A stretch of 5,082 bases of DNA from Chloroflexota bacterium (GTDB lineage: Bacteria > Chloroflexota > Anaerolineae > Anaerolineales > Villigracilaceae): contig JAPLGV010000266.1 in assembly GCA_026389975.1 (NCBI GenBank), positions 1 to 5,082 on the forward strand. The letters are read 5' to 3'. Position 1 is the first letter of the stretch, and each line of letters starts with the position of its first letter. Positions 1 to 5,082 of this stretch are shown piece after piece. Position numbers and translations under genes: made by a program. Under the pieces are notes generated by a model. The model was given only the letters and a program-made list of their open reading frames with translations, did not search any database and was not told the origin of the DNA.

Positions 1-566
1 CCGGTCAGGTAATACCAGCCGGAACCATCATCCACAATCTGGACATTTTCTTCTTTCAGAGTGGCGCGGTTGGCCTCGTCAGTTGCCTGACCGGTAATCG
101 TCACATTAAACGAGGCCGGCGTGCCGTTGGTGGTATCGTAGGAATATTCGAACGGGGAGGCTTCGCCTGGAGCAAGTGTATAAAGCATCGGGTAGATAAT
201 CGCGTTTGGCGTGATGTTGCCATTATCATCTTTCAGCAAAGAGTACCCAGAGGCATCTTTGATCTCAATAGTTAGTTGAATCGAGTTTAGAACCGTGCTG
301 CTATTATTGCCAACCTCACCAACTACGCGATAGGTGCCATACGAATCAACAAAAGCGTTGGTACTGGCGATGACCAGGTCGCTAGTCGGGGTTACAGGTG
401 TGTTGACGACGATAGGCGTGTTGACAATGGGAGGCGTGTTGACGACGGGAGGCGTGTCGACGACGGGAGGCTGGGAGGTCGGTGTTGCAACCGTTGATTT
501 CCCGCAGGCCGGCACCGAAAAGACAAGCACAATAACAACTGCAACCAGAGCAATCTTAAGTTTCAT
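1..566 (-). CDS. Lipoprotein with Thr/Pro-rich repeat linker and FxLYD-like beta domain (partial, C-terminus beyond window)
   Basis: The gene reads leftward from an ATG at 566-564 and stays open for 188 codons to the window edge, so the C-terminus is missing. The start is supported by an AGGAG six bases upstream. Residues 1-20 form a signal peptide (Lys-rich start, hydrophobic core) ending in a lipobox-like Val-Pro-Ala-Cys with Cys21, which predicts a lipid-anchored protein outside the membrane. Residues 25-62 are a Thr/Pro/Val linker, including four hexapeptide units (VVDTPP, VVNTPP and variants). Residues 63-160 look like a beta-sandwich with the pattern of FxLYD-type domains: 'YRVVGEVGNNSS', then 'LAPGEASPF'. 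A second copy may begin at about residue 175 ('DDGSGWYYLTG'). Such domains are usually of unknown function on secreted proteins; no enzyme motif is visible. It lies 86 bp downstream of the hydrolase on the same strand, so co-transcription is possible. Lipoprotein is well supported; the domain name is tentative. Confidence 0.85.
   Translation of the reverse strand, partial: MKLKIALVAVVIVLVFSVPACGKSTVATPTSQPPVVDTPPVVNTPPIVNTPIVVNTPVTPTSDLVIASTNAFVDSYGTYRVVGEVGNNSSTVLNSIQLTIEIKDASGYSLLKDDNGNITPNAIIYPMLYTLAPGEASPFEYSYDTTNGTPASFNVTITGQATDEANRATLKEENVQIVDDGSGWYYLT
400..471. repeat. Tandem repeat, 4 x 18 bp, inside the lipoprotein linker
   Basis: Four consecutive 18-bp units begin at 400, 418, 436 and 454, with plus-strand consensus gtgttgacgacgggaggc. 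Units 3 and 4 differ at one base; units 1 and 2 differ from unit 3 by two bases each. A partial fifth unit (tgggagg) follows. The period is a multiple of three, so changes in copy number keep the reading frame and only lengthen or shorten the Thr/Pro linker by six residues per unit. Confidence 0.9.
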
Positions 567-570
567 CTTC

Positions 571-576
571 TTCTCC
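571..576 (-). promoter_or_regulatory. Ribosome binding site of the lipoprotein gene
   Basis: On the minus strand the sequence just before the ATG reads GGATAGGAGAAGAAG. The AGGAG core gives normal spacing to the ATG at 566-564 and decides the start. No convincing -35/-10 pair is visible between the hydrolase stop and this site. Confidence 0.6.
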
Positions 577-624
577 TATCCAGATGGAATTCGCTTTAAC
601 AACTAATTTTTGCACAGCCCAGAG

Positions 625-643
625 CCGGGGGGACCGCCCCAGG
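625..643. terminator. GC-rich hairpin between hydrolase and lipoprotein genes (possible weak terminator)
   Basis: The arms at 625-632 and 637-643 pair as CC-x-GGGG with CCCC-x-GG around an ACCG loop, with one mismatch. It sits ten bases past the hydrolase stop (653-655). On the minus strand, the direction of both flanking genes, no U-tract follows directly, so it would be at most a partial or factor-dependent terminator or an mRNA-stabilising hairpin. A T-run (649-654) follows on the plus strand, but no plus-strand gene lies upstream. Confidence 0.35.
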
Positions 644-652
644 TAGTATTTT

Positions 653-1309
653 TTATCCGAATATTTCTGCCAGCCCGGTAAAACAGTCTGCGCTGACCTT
701 GTGACCGCCATAGGACTCGCAATACGTGACCCGCGCTCCCGAACCCTCCAGCAGCGCCACAGATCTGCGCGCATGCTCCACCGGGATCATATTATCCTGC
801 CTCCCGTGAGCAACAAAAACGGGTTTTCCTGCCAGGGGATGCTTCGCAAGCAGGTCCTCTGCACCACTTGGCATGAAACCGGAGAGCGCTGCCAGCGCCC
901 GGATCCGCTCCGGATAAAGCAATGCCAGCGTATAAGAAAGGGCCGCGCCCTGGCTGAATCCGATCAAGTCAATTTGATTGGCGCTCACTCCCGCCGCCTG
1001 AGACCAATCGTCAACAAAACCGATCAACGCCTCGGCAGACTGGCGTAAATCATCCAATCCTGGCAGCTCCCACGTTCCCGATCGAATCTCACGCCATGTA
1101 TAGCCGCCTTCGGGAGCAACATAAAGCCCACGCGGAGCCAGGACAGCCACTTGCGCTGGGAGCTTGCGGGTAAAAACCCACATGGAATTTTCGTCGCCAG
1201 TCCAGCCGTGGAGCAGTACCAGCAGCCGGGATGGCGCGGCAGTTGCCGGGCGGAAGCGAAATATCCAATCGCGGAATTCACGGAGTTCGGCATCAATCAC
1301 GGTTGGCAC
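653..1309 (-). CDS. Alpha/beta hydrolase, phospholipase/carboxylesterase family (218 aa)
   Basis: A complete 218-residue serine hydrolase of the size usual for the bacterial phospholipase/carboxylesterase (abhydrolase_2) group. Known members cleave short-chain carboxylic esters and sometimes lysophospholipids or acyl groups. Visible parts: strand plus oxyanion-loop motif LLHGWTGDE (residues 32-40), nucleophile elbow GFSQG with Ser119, acid HGRQDNMIPV with Asp172, and base GGHKVS with His203, so the triad is complete. No signal peptide or membrane segment is seen, so it is probably cytoplasmic. The start is GTG at 1309-1307, inside the end of the upstream gene (17-nt overlap). There is no strong Shine-Dalgarno, which suggests translational coupling, and the next Met (residue 43) lies beyond the oxyanion motif. 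It is the second complete gene of an operon with the small membrane protein and formerly a patatin gene. The family is secure; the substrate is not known. Confidence 0.93.
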   Translation of the reverse strand: MPTVIDAELREFRDWIFRFRPATAAPSRLLVLLHGWTGDENSMWVFTRKLPAQVAVLAPRGLYVAPEGGYTWREIRSGTWELPGLDDLRQSAEALIGFVDDWSQAAGVSANQIDLIGFSQGAALSYTLALLYPERIRALAALSGFMPSGAEDLLAKHPLAGKPVFVAHGRQDNMIPVEHARRSVALLEGSGARVTYCESYGGHKVSADCFTGLAEIFG

Positions 1310-1520
1310 GTTTGGTAATCCAATCCAGGAGTAGAATGATCAGCGCCACCAGCACCACCGGCGTCATTCCGGCCAGAAGACACAGCAAACCCATCACTGC
1401 CGCGTTGGAGCCATAAAACAAATAGATCAGCCCGTCGCCGACGCTGAAAAGCAAAATCAGTGCTCCGGCAATCAGGCGGAGGTTGGTCTGGCGGGCGTAT
1501 TTTTGCAGGTTACGGGACAC
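1293..1520 (-). CDS. Small membrane protein with two predicted transmembrane helices (75 aa)
   Basis: A 75-residue protein of unknown function. It has a basic N-terminus (residues 1-15, several Arg/Lys), a first hydrophobic helix at about 16-36, a short turn at Gly-Ser-Asn, a second helix at about 40-66, and a basic tail ('TKRANRD'). By the positive-inside rule both ends should face the cytoplasm. The start is GTG at 1520-1518, preceded nine bases upstream by a clear AGGAG at 1530-1534, which makes the GTG convincing. The gene begins three bases after the stop of the patatin remnant and overlaps the hydrolase by 17 nt, so the three were built as one transcript. It may be a membrane partner or simply a neighbour; nothing in the sequence gives a function. 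That it is a real gene is well supported by the ribosome site, the overlap and the clean two-helix pattern. Confidence 0.8.
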   Translation of the reverse strand: MSRNLQKYARQTNLRLIAGALILLFSVGDGLIYLFYGSNAAVMGLLCLLAGMTPVVLVALIILLLDWITKRANRD

Positions 1521-1523
1521 GTT

Positions 1524-1734
1524 TTATTTCTCCTGCCGAGACGGAAAATATTTCCTGCGTATACGGTTCGGCCAGGCGGTGGAACGCTTGAGGTCCGGGA
1601 GGATGGCGTCCACGGCTTGCTCGCCCAAGCGGACAACTTTATGCACTTCCACCGTATCGAGCAAACCGATCCCCTCCACGTCAGGTCGAACGATCACTTC
1701 GGGGCCATCGAGTTTGATTTTTGATGTAGAATTA
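1524..1734 (-). pseudogene. C-terminal remnant of a patatin-like phospholipase (NTE/RssA type), N-terminus missing
   Basis: The minus-strand frame ending in TAA at 1526-1524 encodes PEVIVRPDVEGIGLLDTVEV, then a helix-like stretch ending LGEQAVDAILPDL. This matches the pattern near the C-terminus of bacterial patatin-like proteins, where a 'D-V-V-I-R-P-x-V-x-G-I-G-L-L-D' strand is followed by a helix ending 'A-L-P-x-L'. Patatin proteins are serine-Asp lipid acyl hydrolases of roughly 250-320 residues. Here the oxyanion loop, the GxSxG nucleophile and the catalytic DGG/DGA are all absent. Upstream the frame runs only into the 54-bp tandem repeats and opens with a TTG that has no ribosome site. 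The stop is three bases before the next gene, so the intact gene would have led this operon. I read it as a truncated gene. The family call rests on about 40 residues. Confidence 0.5.
1530..1535 (-). promoter_or_regulatory. Ribosome binding site deciding the GTG start of the 75-aa membrane protein
   Basis: CAGGAG on the minus strand, nine bases before the GTG at 1520-1518. It lies inside the last codons of the patatin remnant (Gln-Glu-Lys-stop), the usual arrangement for translationally linked genes. Confidence 0.7.
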
Positions 1735-1842
1735 CACAGTACTGCGTCTCGTATTGGAACCGGGACTAACACGTAAATATCTGAACCACACGGTACTGCG
1801 TCCCGTACTTGAACCGTGACTAACACGTAAATATTTGAACCC
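1735..1842. repeat. Two tandem copies of a 54-bp repeat
   Basis: Copy 1 is 1735-1788 and copy 2 is 1789-1842, directly abutting, with 7 differences in 54 bases by eye. Conserved blocks include gactaacacgtaaatat and tactgcgt. Copy 2 holds nested inverted repeats: CACGGT (1789-1794) with ACCGTG (1813-1818), two GTAC boxes inside (1793-1796, 1805-1808), and CGTG (1815-1818) with CACG (1824-1827). The outer arm is broken in copy 1. The period is 18 codons and the minus strand has no stop in the frame of the patatin remnant, which creates a false extension of that frame. It resembles intergenic palindromic repeats of REP type rather than coding sequence. Confidence 0.85.
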
Positions 1843-1886
1843 AAATCTTCGTTTTTTCCTACCTTTTTGGCCGCATCAGTTCAGAA

Positions 1887-1968
1887 ATTTATGTAAGAAG
1901 CAGTAAAATCCGGTTATTTTCGAGCCCTTCGAACCAGGGAAGTTAATAGATTTATGCAAGAAGCAGTA
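1887..1968 (+). repeat. 19-nt direct repeat upstream of the 448-aa gene (two copies 63 bp apart)
   Basis: ATTTATGTAAGAAGCAGTA at 1887-1905 recurs as ATTTATGCAAGAAGCAGTA at 1950-1968, one mismatch in 19. Each copy leads into a -10-like hexamer at the same offset: TAAAAT (1904-1909) after copy 1 and TATTAT (1966-1971) after copy 2. The 63-bp spacing is about six helical turns, putting both copies on the same face of the DNA. This fits a regulator binding site, a duplicated promoter, or a small dispersed repeat. Confidence 0.75.
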
Positions 1969-1971
1969 TTA
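1943..1971 (+). promoter_or_regulatory. Candidate sigma-70-type promoter for the 448-aa gene
   Basis: TTAATA at 1943-1948 (4 of 6 to TTGACA) and TATTAT at 1966-1971 (5 of 6 to TATAAT) are 17 bp apart. This would place a start at about 1978 and give a leader of about 14 bases carrying the ribosome site. The 17-bp spacer is mostly the 19-nt repeat, so a protein bound there would compete with or contact RNA polymerase. Predicted by eye only. Confidence 0.4.
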
Positions 1972-1981
1972 TACCCTTCTC

Positions 1982-1987
1982 AGGAGG
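1982..1987 (+). promoter_or_regulatory. Consensus Shine-Dalgarno of the 448-aa gene
   Basis: AGGAGG is a full match to the consensus and lies four bases before the ATG at 1992. It fixes the start and predicts efficient initiation. Confidence 0.85.
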
Positions 1988-1991
1988 ACCT

Positions 1992-3338
1992 ATGCCTGCA
2001 CTCGAATCCACTGAAAGCTCCTCTCCCATCGTGACGCGTGCGGTGGCGGCCGGCTTGCGCGGCGAATTCTGCGACAATTATGAATTTCCCGGTTGGCAAA
2101 AAACGCTCTTGACTATGTTGGGGGCGCTACCGCAGAGTGTGGCACGTTTCGCCATCAGTCATTTTGAATCCGTCAGCGCCTTGCATCCAAAAGTGATGGA
2201 TGATTTTTCGGTTGACGAACTCCTCCGCCAGCGTCTGGGTGACTATGCGCAGTTGGCAGGAACTTTCCCAGCCATCACGGTTGGGGCGGCGCTCGGCGGG
2301 GCGACCGCGTACCTGTCACTGGCGCTGGGAGGTCCGTTCCTGCCCCAGACCTTTGTGACCACACTCAAGCGCGGCTCCCTGACAGGTGACGTGAACGAGT
2401 ACCTGCAGCGTTCCCTAGATACCGCCCTGCGCATCGCGGATGAAAACCCGGGGCTGCTGACCATCCAGCACTACGACCCGGTCCACGACGGTTGGATGAC
2501 GCGCTTCGTCAATCACCTGCGCTTCAAACTGCTCGACCTGCCGCCGGCTTACGCCGGGTTCATCAAGTCCAGGCTGGAACCGGGCGGTGCAGTAGTCTAT
2601 CTGGAAGGCGGGGCCGCCTGGCTGCGCTACCGGGTGGGACCGCGCAGCGTGTTCCAGGTGGGCGGTTGGGGCGAGATTTCAGCAGAGGAATTTCTGGAGG
2701 GCAGTGACCGCATTCGGATCTATGCCCGCAAGGCAGGATTGAAGTTCACCGATTGGAAACTGAAAAACTATCCACTTGAGTGCGGTCCCGAATCTGAATG
2801 GGGTTCCGAGCCGGGTCTGGACACGGCGCTGGAGGCTTTCTGCAAACGTGAGGGCTATCGCTTCGTGCGCATCCCCCTGCCCCACCCGAACGATTTCTCC
2901 CGGCTGGCCTTTGCTGCGGCGCGGAGACTGCTCGAAAAAGAAGGCCACCAACCGGCGGGTGTACTGGTGGAAATGTTCAGCCAGTTCGACGCCAACGCCG
3001 CCCGGCAAGCCGGTTTGCTGCCGTTGTGGTTGATCTTTAACACGCACGACAGCCTGGAATACCTGAAAAAAATGCGGGCGAAGTTCCCGGCTGGGAAACC
3101 GGTCTTCTTCTCGCCGCTGGCGACCTTCTCGGTCACGCCAGACCTGGTGCCCTGGAAAGACTGGGAAGCCGCGCTGGCAGACATCGAGTGGACTAATATC
3201 GGCACACGCCCCAGTCACTACCCGGCGGACGCGCGGGCGCTGGTGAAGTGGGTCGAGCCGCTGCGGAAATGGCTTGAAGAAAACCGGCAGCCGGTCACCG
3301 GGCGGCTGGAGGCGGAGGAGTTGCAGGGATTGAGGTGA
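1992..3338 (+). CDS. Uncharacterised 448-aa protein
   Basis: I do not recognise the family. The ATG at 1992 follows a perfect AGGAGG and the frame ends in TGA at 3336-3338. There is no signal peptide. The only notable hydrophobic stretch is residues 94-122 (AITVGAALGGATAYLSLALG), which is Gly/Ala-rich and is more likely a buried helix or turn than a true membrane span. Conserved-looking patches are HYDPVHDGWMTRF (160-172), PPAYAGFIKSRLEPGGAVVYLE (184-205), a Gly/aromatic block YRVGPRSVFQVGGWGEI (213-229), LPHPNDFSRLA (296-306), and NIGTRPSHYPADA (402-414). The 'LxPGG-x-x-x-Y' and Gly-rich parts recall cofactor-dependent enzymes but prove nothing. Coding bias is strong (G/C at third positions), with more GC than the peptidase or lipoprotein genes. 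It stands alone, diverging from the hydrolase operon and converging on the peptidase. A cytoplasmic enzyme is a reasonable guess only. Confidence 0.88.
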   Translation: MPALESTESSSPIVTRAVAAGLRGEFCDNYEFPGWQKTLLTMLGALPQSVARFAISHFESVSALHPKVMDDFSVDELLRQRLGDYAQLAGTFPAITVGAALGGATAYLSLALGGPFLPQTFVTTLKRGSLTGDVNEYLQRSLDTALRIADENPGLLTIQHYDPVHDGWMTRFVNHLRFKLLDLPPAYAGFIKSRLEPGGAVVYLEGGAAWLRYRVGPRSVFQVGGWGEISAEEFLEGSDRIRIYARKAGLKFTDWKLKNYPLECGPESEWGSEPGLDTALEAFCKREGYRFVRIPLPHPNDFSRLAFAAARRLLEKEGHQPAGVLVEMFSQFDANAARQAGLLPLWLIFNTHDSLEYLKKMRAKFPAGKPVFFSPLATFSVTPDLVPWKDWEAALADIEWTNIGTRPSHYPADARALVKWVEPLRKWLEENRQPVTGRLEAEELQGLR

Positions 3339-3384
3339 GAAAGTTGATTAATACGGGCAACCCGGCGCATTGGATGACAGACAG

Positions 3385-3411
3385 TTTCCGATATTCGTAG
3401 GGCATCGGAAA
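3385..3411 (+). terminator. Hairpin after the 448-aa gene (possible terminator)
   Basis: TTTCCGAT (3385-3392) and ATCGGAAA (3404-3411) form a perfect 8-bp stem with an 11-base loop, 47 bases after the stop. No U-run follows on either strand, so it is not a textbook intrinsic terminator. It may work together with the adjoining double hairpin or be part of the same repeat element. Confidence 0.4.
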
Positions 3412-3416
3412 TGATT

Positions 3417-3464
3417 GTAGTAACGGCTTTAGCCGTAAATTTCAGCGACTGAAGTCGCTACTAC
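3417..3464. repeat. REPIN-like palindromic element: two small hairpins enclosed by GTAGTA/TACTAC arms
   Basis: The outer arms GTAGTA (3417-3422) and TACTAC (3459-3464) enclose two perfect 6-bp hairpins: ACGGCT/AGCCGT (3423-3436) and GCGACT/AGTCGC (3445-3458), separated by AAATTTCA. The right half, read in reverse complement, is a diverged copy of the left half (gtagta-Rcg-Rct-tYagYcgY), so the element is an inverted pair of one short palindromic unit, the layout of a REPIN. When single-stranded it could fold as a three-way junction. It lies in the 212-bp spacer between convergent genes, a typical place for REP-type elements, where it may also slow transcription from both sides. No coding gene is seen in 3339-3550. 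Confidence 0.8.
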
Positions 3465-3550
3465 GTCTCGAATCGCGCGGTTCAACCGGAGGCTGGGCAC
3501 TGAAGGCGGGCGGGAGGGGTTAGTCTAAATCGGAGGTTTTCACATTAGAA

Positions 3551-5082
3551 CTATTTGACGGTTACGGGTGCGAATTGCCAGGTCACGTTTCCATCCATAT
3601 CTTTCACATAGATCCCGAATGCGTATTCTCCAGGTTCTGGAGTTCCCCAATATCCCCTATAAAAAGGTTGGTCGCCAAAGGTCAGGGTGTTGCCTTCATG
3701 ATATGTAGTGTGTATTATCCCGCTGTCATCAACTGTCAATTCTGTATTCATCGTCAGGAATTGATCCCCGGGTTTGGGAATCAATGCGCTGGGGCTCACG
3801 ATCGAGTCATTCCCGACAGGATTGGCGATGATATTGCGGATAAGAAAATCGCCTTCCGTACTATAAAAGTACATGGTAGCTTTAATCCGCTTACCCGTTT
3901 CTGAATAGATATACCAGCCCTCTACATAGTAAATCCGATTCTCCGTTTGTGCTGTGTACTTGTCAGGATTTAACAGTGCAACAACACAGTTGGTGCCATC
4001 GCAGACGTTTCTTTCAACGAGGTCCCAATCCAGGTTAATGTGGATCAACCCATTCGTTCGATCCCAAACCGGATAGACCACACCATTCTGTACTAGATTC
4101 CTCTCGTCATACTGAAGGTAATCCATAAAGTAAAGCAAATAACGATTCTCACTGCTGTGTTTTATCAAACCGACGAGATAAATATAGGCAACATTATCGC
4201 CGGAGATGTCTGTCTGGATATTTAGGATATCTCCTGATTGGATGCTGTTCGCCGAGAGAGTAAGCGGTGCAATTGTTATTTGCCCAGCACCGGGAGCCGG
4301 AAGACGGGCCTCCCTGGATGGGTTTCCCAGGCCGAATTCCTGACCGGTATAATGGAATGCCAGGAAATCGTCCCAGAGATTCCTGCTGGCTGAACTGCGG
4401 GTGGCTTCGGTGTAGTAGGTATAGCCAAAACCTTCGTCCCAATAAAGTTCCGAGACTGGAAAATAAAAGGATATTCCTGTTGCGCCCTGACGCTGGTCGC
4501 CGTGTTTTTCCGCAATGACTGCACCCGACAACGCAGTTTGGAGTTGTTGGTTAGATTGACTGAGCGCCTGGTCACCGGTGGTCACCACAACAAAGTTGGC
4601 GAAATTGGACAAGTCAATGTATGGAGAGGGATAACTATCGCCAAAGGCACTAGAAAATGCCTGAGCATAAGAACGGGCTTCAGCCACTTTGGTTTGATCG
4701 ACATTTTTCAGGGCGTAAAGGAAGGTGTCCAGAGAGGCGTTCAATGGTGGCATGGCAGATAAATCTACTGCCGCAAGGGTGATATCCGTGGCCCATTCTT
4801 GAGCCAACTCGCCAGCGCTGATTGGTTCAGAAACCCCAAAGCTTGAGAGCATACGTTGACGCGCTTCGTCGTTCAGGATGCGTTGATCTTCGATGATATA
4901 ACTCTCCACGATGGCTCGACCGAGGTCAGCCCCGCTCATCTCCGGCTGCGCAGCCAGGTCACTCAAAAAAGAAGCGTATGCCCAGCCAAGGCCAGGCTCT
5001 GTTTCCTGTGACGCAACGGCATAGTGCGAATAAGGCGCAAGACCGTTATAGACTTCGAGCATGCTCATCAGGCAGGCATCCA
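3551..5082 (-). CDS. Clostripain-like cysteine peptidase (family C11), C-terminal part, 5' end beyond window
   Basis: The frame is open from the right edge to TAG at 3553-3551, with 509 visible codons. It opens with Asp-Ala-Cys-Leu-Met (5080-5066), the hallmark of C11 peptidases, clan CD. By homology the Cys (codon 5074-5072) is the nucleophile and the Asp helps form the S1 pocket that selects Arg or Lys. The catalytic His and the N-terminus lie outside the window. Next come ASQETEPGLGWAYASFLS, matching the 'S-x-E-x-E-P-G-x-G-W' segment of the family, and the remaining fold to about residue 244 ('GISFYFPVSELYW', 'LWDDFLAFHYTG'). Residues 245-509 are an extra beta-rich region with many Tyr/Trp/Asn, ending 'DGNVTWQFAPVTVK'. 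It is probably an accessory binding or sandwich module of an exported enzyme, though the signal peptide cannot be checked. The Met codon at 5068 is internal to the catalytic motif, not the start. Confidence 0.9.
   Translation of the reverse strand, partial: DACLMSMLEVYNGLAPYSHYAVASQETEPGLGWAYASFLSDLAAQPEMSGADLGRAIVESYIIEDQRILNDEARQRMLSSFGVSEPISAGELAQEWATDITLAAVDLSAMPPLNASLDTFLYALKNVDQTKVAEARSYAQAFSSAFGDSYPSPYIDLSNFANFVVVTTGDQALSQSNQQLQTALSGAVIAEKHGDQRQGATGISFYFPVSELYWDEGFGYTYYTEATRSSASRNLWDDFLAFHYTGQEFGLGNPSREARLPAPGAGQITIAPLTLSANSIQSGDILNIQTDISGDNVAYIYLVGLIKHSSENRYLLYFMDYLQYDERNLVQNGVVYPVWDRTNGLIHINLDWDLVERNVCDGTNCVVALLNPDKYTAQTENRIYYVEGWYIYSETGKRIKATMYFYSTEGDFLIRNIIANPVGNDSIVSPSALIPKPGDQFLTMNTELTVDDSGIIHTTYHEGNTLTFGDQPFYRGYWGTPEPGEYAFGIYVKDMDGNVTWQFAPVTVK

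Noticed and set aside
400..471. 18-bp repeats as a CRISPR array
   Set aside because: The units are directly adjacent with no spacers and lie in frame in a protein linker.
334..606. 90-codon plus-strand frame through the 18-bp repeats
   Set aside because: Antisense to the lipoprotein; its Gly/Thr/Val repeats are the complement of the linker repeats.
644..656. T-run after the 625-643 hairpin as a plus-strand intrinsic terminator
   Set aside because: No plus-strand gene lies to its left, so there is nothing to terminate; the run covers the stop codon region of the minus-strand hydrolase.
1735..1844. First ~37 codons of a 106-codon minus-strand frame as the N-terminus of a real protein
   Set aside because: They are the translated 54-bp repeats, open with TTG without a ribosome site, and repeat the same 18 residues twice; only the downstream part resembles a protein family.
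2679..3218. 179-codon minus-strand frame opposite the 448-aa gene
   Set aside because: It lies wholly inside a gene with strong codon bias and a perfect ribosome site, has no ribosome site of its own, and its Arg/Gln/Pro-rich product looks like an antisense shadow.
3478..3488. CGGTTcAACCG palindrome in the convergent spacer
   Set aside because: Only five bases per arm with a single central base, which is expected by chance and has no partner site nearby.
5066..5068. Met codon at 5068 as the start of the peptidase gene
   Set aside because: The frame continues to the window edge and the codons just upstream encode the conserved Asp-Ala-Cys-Leu of the active site, so this Met is internal.

Overview
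The window is bacterial. It has compact genes with Shine-Dalgarno sites, a lipoprotein with a Thr/Pro-rich linker, a clostripain-type (C11) peptidase with a large beta-rich tail, a patatin-family remnant, and REP-like palindromes between genes. This mix, with mid-range and locally uneven GC, would suit an environmental Chloroflexota genome (Anaerolineae-like). That is an inference from gene flavour only; there is no rRNA or other marker to confirm it.

Layout: (1) 1-566, minus strand: a lipoprotein with a 4x18-bp repeat in its linker and a beta-sandwich domain that may be duplicated, running off the left edge. (2) 653-1309, minus: a complete alpha/beta hydrolase of the phospholipase/carboxylesterase group. 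(3) 1293-1520, minus: a 75-residue two-helix membrane protein overlapping the hydrolase start by 17 nt. (4) 1524 to about 1730, minus: the C-terminal end of a patatin-like phospholipase with no N-terminal part. Its 5' side breaks off at two tandem 54-bp repeats (1735-1842). Genes 2-4 look like one lipid/ester-hydrolase operon whose first gene has been truncated. (5) 1843-1991: a divergent upstream region with a 19-nt direct repeat, each copy running into a -10-like hexamer, followed by a strong ribosome binding site. (6) 1992-3338, plus: a 448-residue protein I cannot assign, clearly more GC-rich than the genes at the edges. (7) 3339-3550: a convergent spacer with an 8-bp-stem hairpin and a 48-bp REPIN-like double hairpin. 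(8) 3551-5082, minus: the C-terminal three-fifths or more of a clostripain-like cysteine peptidase, cut by the right edge just upstream of its catalytic Asp-Ala-Cys.

The two edge genes probably encode exported proteins, while the hydrolase, the membrane protein and the lost patatin would act on lipids or esters in the cell or at the membrane. I see no clear defence system, CRISPR array, tRNA or transposase. The most notable points are the decayed patatin gene abutting tandem repeats, the repeated promoter-like element before the unknown gene, the REPIN-like element, and the unknown gene itself.
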